Below, piece after piece: positions 49,222 through 62,097 of a stretch of DNA of 64,000 nt. The first letter of the stretch is position 1. Each line of letters opens with the position of its first letter. A program made the translations under genes and the position numbers. The notes under the pieces are model-generated. The model saw only the letters and a program-made list of their open reading frames with translations, made no database searches and was not told the origin of the DNA. This DNA comes from Zantedeschia hybrid cultivar (Eukaryota > Streptophyta > Magnoliopsida > Alismatales > Araceae): contig JARZZO010000002.1 of the NCBI GenBank assembly GCA_030544215.1, forward strand, positions 80,235,150-80,299,149. Direction: 5' to 3'.

Positions 49222-51608
49222 GTTATAAGTAAAGCACCGTTAAAGAGAATTGTAAACAACAACGAACTCATCTTAAATTTTCTCAAGTTGACCTGATAAA
49301 AATAAATTAAGGATCCAAATGATCCAGTTGGAATTGAAACCATACTTTGATAGTAGAGTCTGACCAAAGTGGGGTTGATGACCACTCGCAACATACCATC
49401 CAAAATGGTCGTTCTGATTCCATGGATTTTCTGGTGTTAGCTGTTTGGGAAAGGGGATTTGTCTCATATGTTGGGATCCCTGTGCCCAACAACAGCAGGA
49501 CAAAGTGGAGGACGAACCAGTGCTAATAAAAAAGGACTAACTGAGTAGCTCAACTTTTACTGTGGAGGAGGAAAAGGTTGGGAGTGCTGTGGCGTGTGGG
49601 GTCGCCATCAAAAAATTAACGTGCACGTGGGCTTCTGGCTCTCGTTGGATCCTGTGGGGCCCTCGATCCCACTGGATCTTGCTGTTGTCATGATCCCTCA
49701 TGCACAGTCGTACGTCCTTGCAGCCCCCCACCTGTCGGTCTAACCTTTACTTGAACGCTTTTCTTTTATCTTCAGCTCATACCAGTGAGACTGCACTCTT
49801 GTTCGGACAATGAAAGGTCCAAAGAATCTTATCTCGAAAGAAATGTTCTAGACCTTGTCTTTGATAGATCCTTCAGTCATATTCTCATGTACTTTTCAAT
49901 ATTATTCCAATAATGTATGGTTAGTTATATTTTTATCTTTCGGTAAGAGCTAACTAGTATTATCAATGACTTGAACTTTAATTTCAAAGTTAAGTAGATT
50001 GATTGTTAATGCTTTAGTTTAATGAAAGGTTGCAATTTCATAAGAGAGAATGTGATCTTCACTCTTACTCAGACATCTGATGTGATATTAAAAAGTAGAG
50101 ATATTATCTTAATCTAATACAATAGATATTATGGTACATATACATTACATGGTGCACAATAAGGAGAAACGTATCTTACAGGTGACATACAATAAACAAC
50201 GAGTATCAATGTATATGAAGAGTAGAAAAAAAGAAAAATGGATAGTTCTATTGTCATTTATGTTTTCACTTACATATAGGAAATAGATGCAGAAACAGAA
50301 ACATGTTTTTTCATTTTTTATTCCATTTTGGATACTCTATATAGAAAATGGAAGCGGAACATCCATTTCAGTTTTTGACTCATTTGCAACCGTACTAGCA
50401 AACATTACTCCATAAAAAGACATTGAAAGTTCCACTAAAATAAAGTCAAAGAAACTCCTTTCATGATTTTGAATGAAAAAAAAAAAAAACTTGTCTATTC
50501 TCTGTGCAAATTCCCCTCCTTTTCATTGGTCACAACCTTCGGTTGTTAAAATTATGAAATAAAAACGTAAGTTACATAAAGGTTAAAGTTGATTTCAGCT
50601 TTATGAGCCTAATGCCTATGAAAGGTCAAAGTTAGCCTAACAAGAATAGGCAAAATATTCCACTAAATTGAATACTAAAAGAAACGAGATCCTCTTAACT
50701 TTCTTTCTTGCATCCTTTTGTATCTTCGGAGGCATAGAGAAAAAAAGATAAATAGATCATTTAATCTTAAAGTGATGGGATCATATCTCGTCACTTTGCA
50801 TAAAGAGACAAGATGAAAAGATAAAGAGGATCTTGTTCCAAATCTTAAAGTCCTCTTCATTAGAACGTAATCATCTGGACCTATCCCCCAAACACATCTT
50901 AAGGTGAGAAAATATTTACTTTGCTACATCATTTTAAAGATAAATGACTTATTCACCTCTCCTTGAATGTGTCCAGAGGTGCAAGGACTAGGTCCATATG
51001 ACCCCTTATTCTTTCACTTTCCACGTACACGTCTTGTCTGAAGCCCCGTAGGCTTAAAGTGTCTCTTCCCTTAAAAGGGTGCACTACACCACGGAGTGGG
51101 AGGATGTTTTCTTTGTTTATTAAATATTATGGTAAAAGCGATAGATATTGACACCCACACGCACAGCCTCCCAAGTGTGGAGGGAGCATTGAAGCCGCAG
51201 AGTCGTATTTGAGTGCGGCCTTCTTATTTTTATTCTTTATAATCTTTTGAGAGGTGGGCAAGAGGATAGGCTATGTAAGGGGACCTTATGTGACGTCTCA
51301 CAACTCTATCATTGTCGGTGGGGGAAAACAGGTTGTAGGTGTCTCCCTGGACCACCTACAGTTCTCATTATATTTTAAGATTTCTTTCAAATGTTATTAG
51401 TTATTAATTGATAATTAAAACATATTTTAATTATATCATATTTGTTTGTATATACATTCTTGTAAACTATTGCATTTGTTTGTGTACCTTTAGCTCCCAC
51501 ATATGATTATAAACACTTTTAAAATCTTCAAACATGTTGCAATTATAAGCCTCCATCAAAATGTCGTGGATGCAATTCAAAGACTTTGCACGTATAACCC
51601 TAAATCCA
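49222..51608. other. Intergenic, no gene seen
   Basis: AT-rich DNA with scattered short open frames (for example 49537-49731, 50675-50860) lacking known domains. No clear transposon ends were found. Confidence 0.45.
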
Positions 51609-51611
51609 TTA

Positions 51612-53219
51612 GGTCTCGTTTGGTATCGGGATAAGCCAGAGATAAGCCAGGGATATCCCCGTTTCTCGTTTGGCATTGCAAAAAGTCACGAGGATAAGAG
51701 GGGTTAAGGGGAATAGAGATAAGGGAGCTTAACCCCATTTTTGGGGTTAGATATGGGGATAACTTATTCCACCAAAAAGGTGGAATGACTTATCCTTACC
51801 CCTTAACCTCATTGTTACCCTCATTTGCCCCTTCTCTTAGTTCATAAAATAATAATATATTTGACTATAATAATTATTTTATTACTATCTAATGACGTTA
51901 AATATATTATTAAATAAAATTCTTAATCAAATCGATACCACCTATAGAATATATTATTATATTTATCTTATATATCATTATCTTTAAATAGTGCTAATAA
52001 GTATTTTAATATATTATTATATATAATATAATATCATATATTATTATCTTAAATTAGTATTTGTACTTAAATTATTAGTATTAGTACTAATAAGTATTAG
52101 TATTACATCGTGTTCTTAAAATAGTAATATAATTAACTCTAATAACAACTTTATTTCTAGTTAATGACATTATGTCATTAAATAGAAATATGAATCAAGC
52201 CAATACGGATGGAATATATTATTATACTAAATAATAGTAAAAAGCATATTTAATATATTATTATACATAATATAATAATATATATTATTATCTTAGATAG
52301 TACTAATAAGTTTTTTAATATATTATTATATATTATAAAATAACATATATTATTATCTTAAATTAATATTAGTACTTATATTAGTAATATTAGTACTTAC
52401 ATACTAATATTAGTATTAATAAGCATTAGTACTACATTGGATTTATAAAATAATATACTTAAATTCAATAACGGCTTCATTACTAGCTAATGACATAATG
52501 TGTACTTTAATATATACTTTAATATATACTTAAATTCAATAATACTTAAAATAATATATATAATACTTAAATAAATCTATAAGCATCTTTAATATATTTT
52601 ATATATAATATAATAATATACATTATTATTTTAAATAACACTAATAAATATTTTAATAGATTATTATATAATATAATACATATATTATTATCTTAGATTA
52701 GTATTAGTACTAATAGACATTAGTATTACATCGGATTTATAAAATAATAATATAATTAACTTTAATAATGGTTCATTTACTATATTGAATAATACTATTA
52801 AGTTTATTTAATATATTATTATATTCTAATTATATGTTAATTATGTGTAGTATAAATTGAGTGTCTTTAAAATATAATTAAATTCAATAACTTGAATTAA
52901 GTATGTTTAGTGTATCATGATACGAGTAATAAAAAATAAAAAAATATTTACACTTAATATACTACATATGTATTGAATATATAGTTATATTACATAAAAT
53001 AATATAATACCCATGTTACTTTAGATTAGAAGGGTAGCAATGTCTTTTTCATAACTTATCTTCCATACTGTGCTCATTTTCACCAAATAGAGAATAGGAT
53101 TAACTTTTTTCTTATCCCCTCACATACCAAACACATCACAGAATAAGGATAGGGATAAATTAATCTAGGTTAATTTATCCCTATTCTTCTCCTTTTCTAT
53201 CCCGATACCAAACGGGCCC
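51612..53219. mobile_element. Harbinger/Tourist-type non-autonomous element, 1.6 kb
   Basis: The left end GGTCTCGTTTGGTATCGGGA and the reversed right end GGGCCCGTTTGGTATCGGGA are inverted repeats, flanked by TTA on both sides (51609-51611, 53220-53222), the target site of PIF/Harbinger elements. No transposase is present. The centre (about 51850-53000) is extremely AT-rich and holds about three imperfect tandem units of roughly 300-330 bp; for example TTATTATCTT recurs at 52041, 52350 and 52685, and an ACATCG-like motif at 52105, 52434 and 52728. Confidence 0.8.
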
Positions 53220-53576
53220 TTAGTATTTTGCATATACCATGGTTTACCATATTGTATCGGATTGGATCGGATTAGCTCGTACAAGTCAACTTGTATCACG
53301 GTCGACCCCATCCGCTCATACACATCGAGTTGGACCGGATTGTGCCAACTCGTACAGATGCTCCTCCGAAATACCCATTTTGCAACGAAAAAATGGGTGT
53401 TTCGAAAAAATGATCCCAATTTTGGATAGCCCGCAAAAGGACGGGCTTCCCAAAATCAACAAGCGGATTACTTGGGGAAGTGAGATGTTATAATCGGTCG
53501 AGTTGCAAGGTTAGCAAGAGTGGTAGTGAGGGTGTTACTCGAAATCTCAATCAGTGGACCCCTCCGATACTAGAAC

Positions 53577-55688
53577 TGTAAGGACTGAGATTTCGGATCG
53601 GTTTCAGAGTCGGATCCCCAAGTTTGGGTCATCGTGAGCTTGGTTCAGGGGGATCTTTATCACGTCGAGCTTGCAAGACGCGCTTTAAACGGCGTCAGAT
53701 TAAGGGGATGCTTTTTATAATGTGCCACGTGGGCCGATTTTTTGCCGCGAAAGTACGGCCCCAGTCGTGTCGTCTGAATGGCGTCTTATATGGGCGACGC
53801 TATTTCTGACGTCTGTCAGGATACGATCTCGTCATGTCGCCTGATTGGCGTTATTCTGGGACGACGCGTTTTAGCGAGTTTAGGTTGACGCTCCGAAGCC
53901 CTCCCTCCTTTCCCTCACTCTCTCCATTCCTCTCTCTCTCCTCTCCCTCCTCTCTGAACCTTCTGTTTCCCCTCCCCCTTCTCCTTCTCTTCCACTCCCC
54001 ATTCCTCCATTTTCTCCACTCCATCAACCTCCTAACCTTCACCACTACCACCACCATCTCCTCTACGGCACATTGCTCTCCGAACGGCGGCCGACGTCTC
54101 GGTGAAGGGACAGCGTTTACGGTGGTACTGGCGGCGGCTCGTGGCGTGACGGTTCGGCAGTTAGGAGTAAGAAGGAGTTCAAGTAACTGTAAGGTGACGA
54201 TCCTTGCGGTGTTTTGCTTAAAACCATATTTTTTTCCCACTTTGGAGTATGTTTTAGAGGATTTTTTGGGTGAAAATGCTCATTTTATAAAATGAGGATC
54301 GGTGGGTTTTAAAATGGTTATTTATATTCTCCTCCCCCTTCTCTATTTTTAGGTATTTTGGGGCGGTTTTTAGGAGGAGGAATCCCATTTTATGGCTCGA
54401 GGGAGGCCGCAGGGAAATCCTGCTTCGGGCGCTAAATGGCGTCGAGCCAGGGCGACGCCGTTTGTATATAGTGTCGATCATGGGCGACGCGATTTAGGCC
54501 CAGATGCCAGAAAGCAGTTCAGTTTTCGGGTGATAAATGACGCCGCGACCAGGTGACGCCATTTAAATGGGGTCAACCATGGGCGACGCTATTTAGGCCC
54601 ATCTCTCAACGTCAGTTTCCGCATGAACCAGTTTAGGGGTCTTGAATGACGGCGGCCACGAGCGACGTGATTCAAGACAGAACCTCATCAATCCCTGTAA
54701 TTAACATGTGTTTATATTGTTAGATAGTTGGTTAAATGCATGCTTGAAAACGTATTTTGAAGACGAGGGTTTCCATGTAACCCGATCGTATTGTGTTGTG
54801 TTTGGTGCGATCGTAGACCTAGAGTGATAGTTGTTAGCGCTTAGGCACCCTGTGTCGGTGTGGGAGTGATACGGCGCCGGTGTGAGAGTGGTGGGGTGAC
54901 GCCTAGAAAGAGGGTCACCTAGTGTATCCCGAGATATAACTAGTACCGGTGTAGTAGCGGTACATTCAAAGTGTTACTCGTTGCTAGGGGAAGCAGAACC
55001 ATCTAGAGCTAGACAGGCCGGAGTAGTCAACGCGCTATTCGAAGGGTTGCTGTTTGATCCCAACGGGTCGGTGTTTTCTGCGTTCGACTGCGTGGTTTGT
55101 GTGTTTAGCCGAGACGCTAGTTGTGGACTCCGTGGTGGAGTGGTTTCAGAGTTATGCCTATTGCATTTACAAATACATGTGTTTTATATCGGAATTTGAG
55201 AATCTTTGGGAGTTGTGTTTACTGCTTTACTTATTTAATTGTCTATATTTGTGTTGTTGCACTTGTGGGTGCGTGAGTAGGTGGTGGGGATCGAAAGATC
55301 TCTACTAAGTCTATTTCAATGAGACTCACCCCTGCAGTTTTTAGGTGAGGGTTCCAGGCAGGCATAGCGTGAAGGATTTTATCTCGGATTGCGCGCCAAC
55401 AGCCACTGTTCCGATGTATATCTCGATATAGTTGTTATTTTCCTTTCAGGCCTGTACACTTAATTATTTCTTTTCAGTTGGAATATGTAATTATTTGCTG
55501 AGTCGAGTCGAATTGTAATAATTTTTAATTTCTGCACTTATTTTACAATTCGATGTGATGTTGAATGTTTAGCTGAGTTTATCATTTATTACCCAAACTT
55601 ATCGTGATCTTAGCTTGACTTCAGTTTTTAATGATCCAGTACCCATTTAGTAATCGGATCCCCGATTATAGGGTGGCGGGTCATTACA
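53577..55688. mobile_element. Solo LTR of a Ty3/gypsy-like retrotransposon, 2112 bp
   Basis: It begins TGTAAGGACTG and ends GGTCATTACA, so it has TGTAA/TTACA inverted termini. It is flanked by a perfect 5-bp target duplication AGAAC (53572-53576 and 55689-55693). No gag-pol lies inside, so recombination between two LTRs probably removed the rest. Inside are a CT-rich block (53895-54055) and recurring GGGCGACGC(N)ATTT motifs (about 53789, 54485, 54583), possibly a promoter-enhancer array. The open frames inside (53834-54295, 54981-55308) are not protein-like. The family assignment rests on length and termini. Confidence 0.88.
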
Positions 55689-55699
55689 AGAACCGTGAG

Positions 55700-56345
55700 A
55701 CCTTGACACACTAAAGGATATATAGTGATCTGGTCCAAGGAGATTTCGATTAAACCAAGGGATAAGGATTGTTCCTGGAAGTTATGACTCAAAGGGCCCT
55801 TTGGTACTGAGACTGCGAGTCCCCTCCTTGTCTAGTAGCTTGATGGCCTTTAATGCGGAAATGACAATTCTACCAGATGGATGTTTCGGACATTGATAAT
55901 AAAATTCTTCCTCCCCAAGTTTCTTAAATATTACCTTCTTCTGTCGACAGTCTAAGAGAGCATGATGTGTGTCCAGTCACTTCATGCCTAATATAACATC
56001 AAAGTCTGTCATATCTAATACATATGCTTGACCACCAAGTAACCTAGTTCCAAAACTAACAATTAAATTGGGGATCCTATATTTGGCACAAATCTGGTCT
56101 CCAATGGGGATGCTCACAATCAATTATCACAAATGTGTTTAGATTGAAGTAAATCAACAAGCTTATTGGAAATGAATGGATGTGTGGCTTTAGGATCAAG
56201 CAACACTTTGGCATACATGCCGTTGATAAGAAAAGTACATGTGGCCATGTTCAGTGACTCCTTTGCATCTTCTTGGGTCAAAGCATAGACCCGACCCTTA
56301 TTTCTTGGGGCTGGGCTTGGGTCTTTTAAACTTGGAGCTGCAGAT
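55700..56345 (-). pseudogene. Ty3/gypsy gag-protease remnant
   Basis: Reading the minus strand from about 56320 gives GRVYALTQEDAKES, then MATCTFLINGMYAKVLLD, then PKATHPFISNKLVDLLQ before a stop near 56125. This matches the gag-protease junction of plant Ty3/gypsy elements, where the aspartic protease site usually reads D-(S/P)-G-A-T-H-S-F. Here Gly is Lys and Ser is Pro, and stops follow, so it is dead. The solo LTR (53577-55688) lies just left and may have inserted into this older element. Confidence 0.75.
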
Positions 56346-56584
56346 TTGGAGGCTCGTAGAGAATATCCTCTTGGTAAAGGAAAAATAAGGATGATAGAGG
56401 ATATTCTCTTTAATCATTAAGGGGTCAAAGAGGATAGGCTCATTGTCTTCTTTCTATTGGCTAAAAATGAGTGGGAAGATAAATATCTCCTTTAGTGGAT
56501 AAGAGTCAAAAGAAATGGGACACGTGTCCCTCCCTCATAGGCTTCTCCCTATTGTGTAATTTGTGCTTTTTATTTTTCCATGTT

Positions 56585-56710
56585 TTGGTGATAACAAACT
56601 ATGAAAATATTTTCATAACACATTATGAAAATATTTTGGTGTTCACACAATGAAAATGTTTTGATAATATGTCAAGAAAATATTTTGGTGTTAACACACT
56701 ATGAAAATGA
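56585..56710 (+). repeat. Tandem ATGAAAATATTTTGGTG repeat
   Basis: About four imperfect units of roughly 30 bases containing CACTATGAAAATATTTTGGTG-like sequence. It lies at the start of the probable SIRE-like LTR. Confidence 0.7.
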
Positions 56711-56899
56711 CAGAACTTTGTCTCTATGAGAGTAAAAGAAATCTCTTTATTTTTTTATCTAGTTACTGCCAGTCTCTAACATGAGTTACATAAAGTCGTT
56801 TTCAAAGTTCATTGACTCTCATAATAAAAAAAGTTAACTTGAACTTTGATTAAGCTTCAAGATTTCAGGTAACCTGTAGATAGCTAAACACTAATCGAT

Positions 56900-57660
56900 A
56901 CATTCTTCTCAGGATTAATCGTATCAATTTTTTTAAGTATTCTATCGATTAGATGACTAAGGTTCACTTTAATTAACGTTGTCTTAGTTACTTTGAGTAG
57001 AAAACTCAAAGTTCCCTATCAATTAGCTCTATAAGATTTCTATCGATTAACGTTTTAAGTTTTCTATCGATTAATGTTTCAAAGTTGCATTCAATTATTG
57101 TTTAAAAGTATTCACCTCGAATCTGTCTAAGTCTAACTTTGATTAACATTTGAACAATCACTTTGATTACTTTGATAACATTAATCGTAACTCAACTTAG
57201 AGTTACATTTTGTGATTTAATCGAAATAAAAGTTTAAGTTCCAATTCAATTAGCATTCTGAGATATCTCTTCGATTACTGTTGTAACGCTAATCATAGCC
57301 TCGTTCTTGGACTTCACTTCGATTAATAACTTCACCAAGCGTTGTTTCGATTAACGATAGTCTTTCGATTACCGACCATAAGTCTCACTACGATTATTGA
57401 ACAACCTGAGACTTTCATCAGTAAGACACTTCATCAATTATCTCTTCAATTAATGTTTTAATCTACCACTTCGATTAACTGTTTCGTGCACTTTAAATTA
57501 AGTCATTCTTCGAATCTAAGTAAGAGCCACCTGCACTTCGTTTAATAGTTTGTCTATGAGTTACACGTACACTCACTTACTGACTTCGATTAATGGCCAG
57601 ATTCTCACTTCGATTAAATGTTTGTTTATGATTTATATTAAAAAAGTGACATTCCATTGA
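56900..57660 (+). repeat. Degenerate CGATTAA repeat array
   Basis: The phrase TCGATTAA, with variants such as TTGATTAAC, recurs about every 20-50 bases, more than fifteen times. Spacing and flanks vary, so this is a degenerate array and not a CRISPR or a uniform satellite. Confidence 0.65.
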
Positions 57661-58743
57661 CCTATAACTTCAGCTAACGTTTACTGAATTCAATTCAAAT
57701 TAGTTGGTACTCTCAGGTCATATTTTATATATTCCTTTTGCTTGAAGATATCTACCATATCTTTGACTGACAGATTTGTTGTAGTTTCTATGCACCTTGT
57801 TATCATAGACTTCTGCTAGAAATTGACGCAATGGCAAAAAAAGTTATCTTACCTTTCTAGTGTTTGTATTCTCTGTAGGTTTGACCTGAAGCTTCTATGC
57901 ATTAATTCATGTGACCTCGAGTCCATCAACGTGATAGACCAATCATTTTCTTTCTCCAGTTTCTCTCTTGAAAATCTGAATGTTAGACGTAGGCGGGAAG
58001 AAGCCTTCTTGCAGCAAACCAGTCTAACAAATTGATTTTGAAGAAGGGATATAAAGAGAAGTCCTTCATTGAAAGATCAGAGTAGACGTGTATGAATACA
58101 AACACATAGATATAGAGAAATAAGAGAGACAATCATCCAAGTGTAAGAAAAGAACCAACACGCCTAACTTGCTAAGAGAAAGAACTTGAATATCTCAAGA
58201 GCTGTGCATCATCACTCTTACTAGAAGTTCTTAGAATTCCTCTTTAGATCAAGACCTTAGCAGCATAGTTGTTTATTTTTTGTCTTGATATGTACTGTAT
58301 TCTTTGTGAACACTTGCCTATTTCATTGGCACTCTTTATATTTTAATTTTAGTTTGTTCATCTTCCTAGCTATGGAAGAGAGAGCATCCTGGAAGGAGGA
58401 GGTTCTTCCTCTTCTTGGTTGAAGAGAGGACATGCTGGAAACAGGAGGTTGTTCTTCTTCTTAGTTGAAGAGAGGGTCTACTGAAAGCAAAAAGTTGTTG
58501 TATAACTTGCAAGGGGTTAGTATCTTACTATTAGTAAAAATTCCAAGTGGTTTTTTGGGTACTCGATATAAATCTAACAAGACCGAACTAATATAAATTT
58601 CCTGTCCATTTATTGTGTGATTGTTTTCTTGTTTCTATTTCTTTTTGTCCATTTATTAGCTTCTGCATTTAATTTCTGTTTGAGCAAATTTTTATTACCC
58701 ATTTACCCCCCCCCCCTCTGGGTCAGGCAAGCCTTGGGCAACA

Positions 58744-60876
58744 CTCCCCTCCTTTTCACCTACCACTCTCTAAAGGCTTCTAAAAACTCATTTGGCTTCT
58801 TGTGTGGGAACCTTGGCATGAGAGGGGGGGCCACATCTTTTACGTAGAGGAAAAAAGATAGGCCACATTTTGGGCCTGTGCATGTGGATTTCTTCTTCAC
58901 AAAGTAGTCTTTTTTATTGGAAAATGGGCCTTTTTGAATTTGAGCTTCTATGTAAACTTTTTGGGTCTTAAAAGGGCTATAAGAGGCCATGAACTGTTGC
59001 CTTGCTTGGGCTTCCCCTTCCATTGATTTTTTGCATTTTAATGGGGCAATGAATAAATCCTTTGAGCTCGGGGCCTGCTCCAAATTCTTTTAGCCATACT
59101 AAAATGTTTCCTCTCTGTACTGCCTAAGTTTAGTCCAACCTTGCATTTAAAAGATATATATTTTACGATTAGACGGTTGCAGTGAATTGTAAACATGTAT
59201 TGACAAAATAAATAAATAAATAAAGAATTGTAAGTTGGCGAGCCTTTTTTTCTCTCTTGAACTCTATTAATCAACAAAGATTTGGTCTAACGGGCATGTA
59301 CCAATTGACCTAGAGAATAGTATATATTTATATACAATATATGTTTGAATGTAGTTAGACTGTTTAGGCTGTCATGATCACATTCTAGCATTCTCCCATC
59401 CGTTTATCGACTTATAAATTGGATGCAACTATGAATATAAATCAGGTTTATAAGCTTGAGTTTGTATGCCATACATATCATTACGTAAGCTTAATTCGGT
59501 AATGATTTTAGAACTCTAAATTTTGAAAGAATTCAGATTCTTAGAAGAGCCACGTTATCATCTCTTAAATTCAAATTTTAGAAAAAATTATTTATTTTTT
59601 AGAATCTTATTTGGAAAGACCACGAGAACTCAAATTTGAAGACACATCAAAAGATACTTTTATCATCATATTATTCTCTTTTAGGAACTTTATGATATGG
59701 TTGCAAACAACCTGAGTCGAGCATAGTTTTACTCTGTCAAACTTGGTTCAATTAATTTTAATCGAGTTCAGAATTCGAGTCAAGTTTTTATAATAGTTGT
59801 TCAAGCTTAGTTCATTTAGATTGAGTATCGAATAGCTTGCGAGCTCAATGAATTTATGATATACTTAATTCAATTTTTTTATTTTAAATATATAAATTCA
59901 TGCTAAACTATTTTAAATATATATATAACCTAGTAATATTCAATATTTGCATTTGTATTCTTAAAAATATACTACCGCCTCTCAGAAATACATGTAACAT
60001 TTTAGTTGAATGTAACATATAAGGACAAAATACTTAACTTGTCTTAGAAATTTATACCATTGTATTCCCATTATCTTCGGGATATTTTACACTTTTAGCC
60101 TTGTAAGGTGCAAAGTCTAAGGGGACATTAGTCATTTTTCTCGTTGAATCAAGCGTGTTGGCAACAAGGGCATTCATGTAACATTCTTATACAACATAGG
60201 GATATTAGAGACAACAACCTATTTACAAGAGATATAAGTACAAATATCAAAGATTACATGGGTATATCCAAAATTAAACCCCATTGGGGGCAGTAGAGAT
60301 TTAGAAATACCATGTTTGTAAAGTGAGTTTTAAATATAATTTTTCCATAGTTTTATAATCATATTTAAAATCCAAGTGTAATTTTCGAATCAAATTCTAG
60401 TGTTTCGACTAACAATAGATTTTGAATTCACAACCGTAGGTCACTCATCGCTAACACTGAATTTGAAAATCACCTAGATCCAATCATGGTCTTCATAATC
60501 ACTCTTTACTAATCCTCCCAATATAACATAGAGGCAAAATAGAGGCCAAAAAATGTTCCATTTGAAATGCAACTAAACAAGTTTAGCTGTGAAGATCTAG
60601 TCTCCATTACAACAGATATTGCCAATAAATTTGAATAGAAAGTACTTTTTATATGGAGGGTATATTTGATAATCATTTAGTAAGGAAGATTTTGGGTACA
60701 TCTATTTCCATTTTCCAATACGTCCATATTTTTCTTAAATAAGGTATACATGTGTTACACCACATGCAAAGATCAATATCAAAACCTGATAAATTAAAAA
60801 AGTATTAAACTGTCTAGACATTGCGGGCATAGAGCCGCACCCTGAGCTAAGGTCTGAGGGCTGCAACAACTATCTA
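58744..60876. other. Intergenic, no gene seen
   Basis: Minus-strand open frame 58760-59083 (107 aa, with CTGPKCGLSFFLYVKD) has no family I recognise. Around 59700-59880 repeated GAGTTCAGAATTCGAGTC-like sequence suggests an old MITE. The remainder is AT-rich and empty. Confidence 0.45.
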
Positions 60877-61039
60877 TCTATACTATATACTAAAACTTTG
60901 CTGATGTGACATTTTGAAATGCTTTCCTTCTAAAAAAAGTATTAAACAACTTTTAGGAGAAGTCACTAATACTCATAACTATTATGATTATTCTTTGCCC
61001 TTCTCACCACCACTCATTTTAAAATAACTCATTAATGGC

Positions 61040-61085
61040 CATAACTCTCTCTCTCTCTCTTAAGACGAACTCTCTCTCTCTCTCT
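61040..61085. repeat. CT microsatellites in the Helitron
   Basis: CT runs at about 61042-61060 and 61068-61087, with a longer run of about 16 units at 61721-61753 in the second half. They sit at equivalent places of the duplicated halves. Confidence 0.7.
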
Positions 61086-61716
61086 CTGAGGGACGAAGAG
61101 GAAGTGCAGGAGCCATGGCCCCCCAAAAATTAAGGAATTTTTTTGGTAATAATTTTAAATTATTTATATTATAATAAAAATATTATAAAATAGATTAAAA
61201 ATTAAAAATTAGTATTAAATAAAAAATAATAGTATTCCGAAATATTTGTCTTACTCTATTTTATTAAATTTATCTTATAAATTTATTTAACTCATATGTT
61301 ATATACTTTTTTGGCTTATATTATTTATATTATTATTTATCATGTTAATTTTTATATGTTAATAATTGTCATATTATATAATATTTAATATTTATAGGTA
61401 CATATAATATTGTTTAATTATAACATTGTTAGTTATAATATATAAGATATTAATATTTTTAAGTATCTATATGATACTAATAAAATAGAGTTTTTAACCT
61501 AGCTGATGTGGCACTCTCATATTCTTTTCCGTAAAAAAATATTAAATAATTCTTAGGAGAAGTCATTATGCCCATAACTATTACTTTCATCCCCACTTAT
61601 TTCAAAACAACTCATTAATAGTCATAACTCTCACTCTCAACTATTTCAAAACAACTCATTAATGGTCATAACTCTTTCTCTCTCCATCCATTTTAAAACA
61701 ACTCACTAGTAGTCAT

Positions 61717-61755
<39 letters not shown>

Positions 61756-62097
61756 GGACAGACTCAAGAGAGCGGGGGGTCATAGCTCCCCTAAAATTGA
61801 GAGACTTCTTTGGTAATAAAAATATTATTCTTAAATTATTTATATTATAATAAATTGCTAAATATTTGTTCATATTTATATTTATTATTCATATTTATTG
61901 TTCATATTTAGGAATATATTACTCATTTTTATTATTTATTATGTTAATTTTTATATGTTAATAATTGCCATAACATATTAATATTTTTAAGTATATTAAT
62001 ATATACAGTAAGCCACCTAGCAAATAAGACAACTAGAAACCTTAAAGTTAGAAGCATATCTTTTGTATCTTTACTTGAAATCAACTTTCATCGATAA

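Larger units (their letters stand above)
56581..58743 (+). mobile_element. Probable SIRE/Maximus-like copia LTR
   Basis: Starts TGTTTTGGTGATAACAAA and ends near TTGGGCAACA, preceded by a CCCCCCCCCCCCCTCTGGGT phrase and, upstream, GTACTCGATATAAATC and TAATATAAATTTCCTGT. This order is what I recall from the ends of SIRE-type copia LTRs. The middle (56900-57660) carries many TCGATTAA(C/T)GTTT variants. Neither a matching target duplication nor a primer-binding site follows, so borders and class are tentative. Confidence 0.45.

Noticed and set aside
53834..54295. 153-aa plus and 129-aa minus open frames
   Set aside because: Both are inside the solo LTR, over its CT-rich block; not protein-like.
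56900..57660. CRISPR-like array
   Set aside because: The repeated word is short, degenerate and irregularly spaced; the setting is a plant LTR, so CRISPR does not apply.
58760..59083. Minus-strand 107-aa open frame as a gene
   Set aside because: No recognised family, no supporting splice or promoter signals; kept only as a remark in the gap entry.
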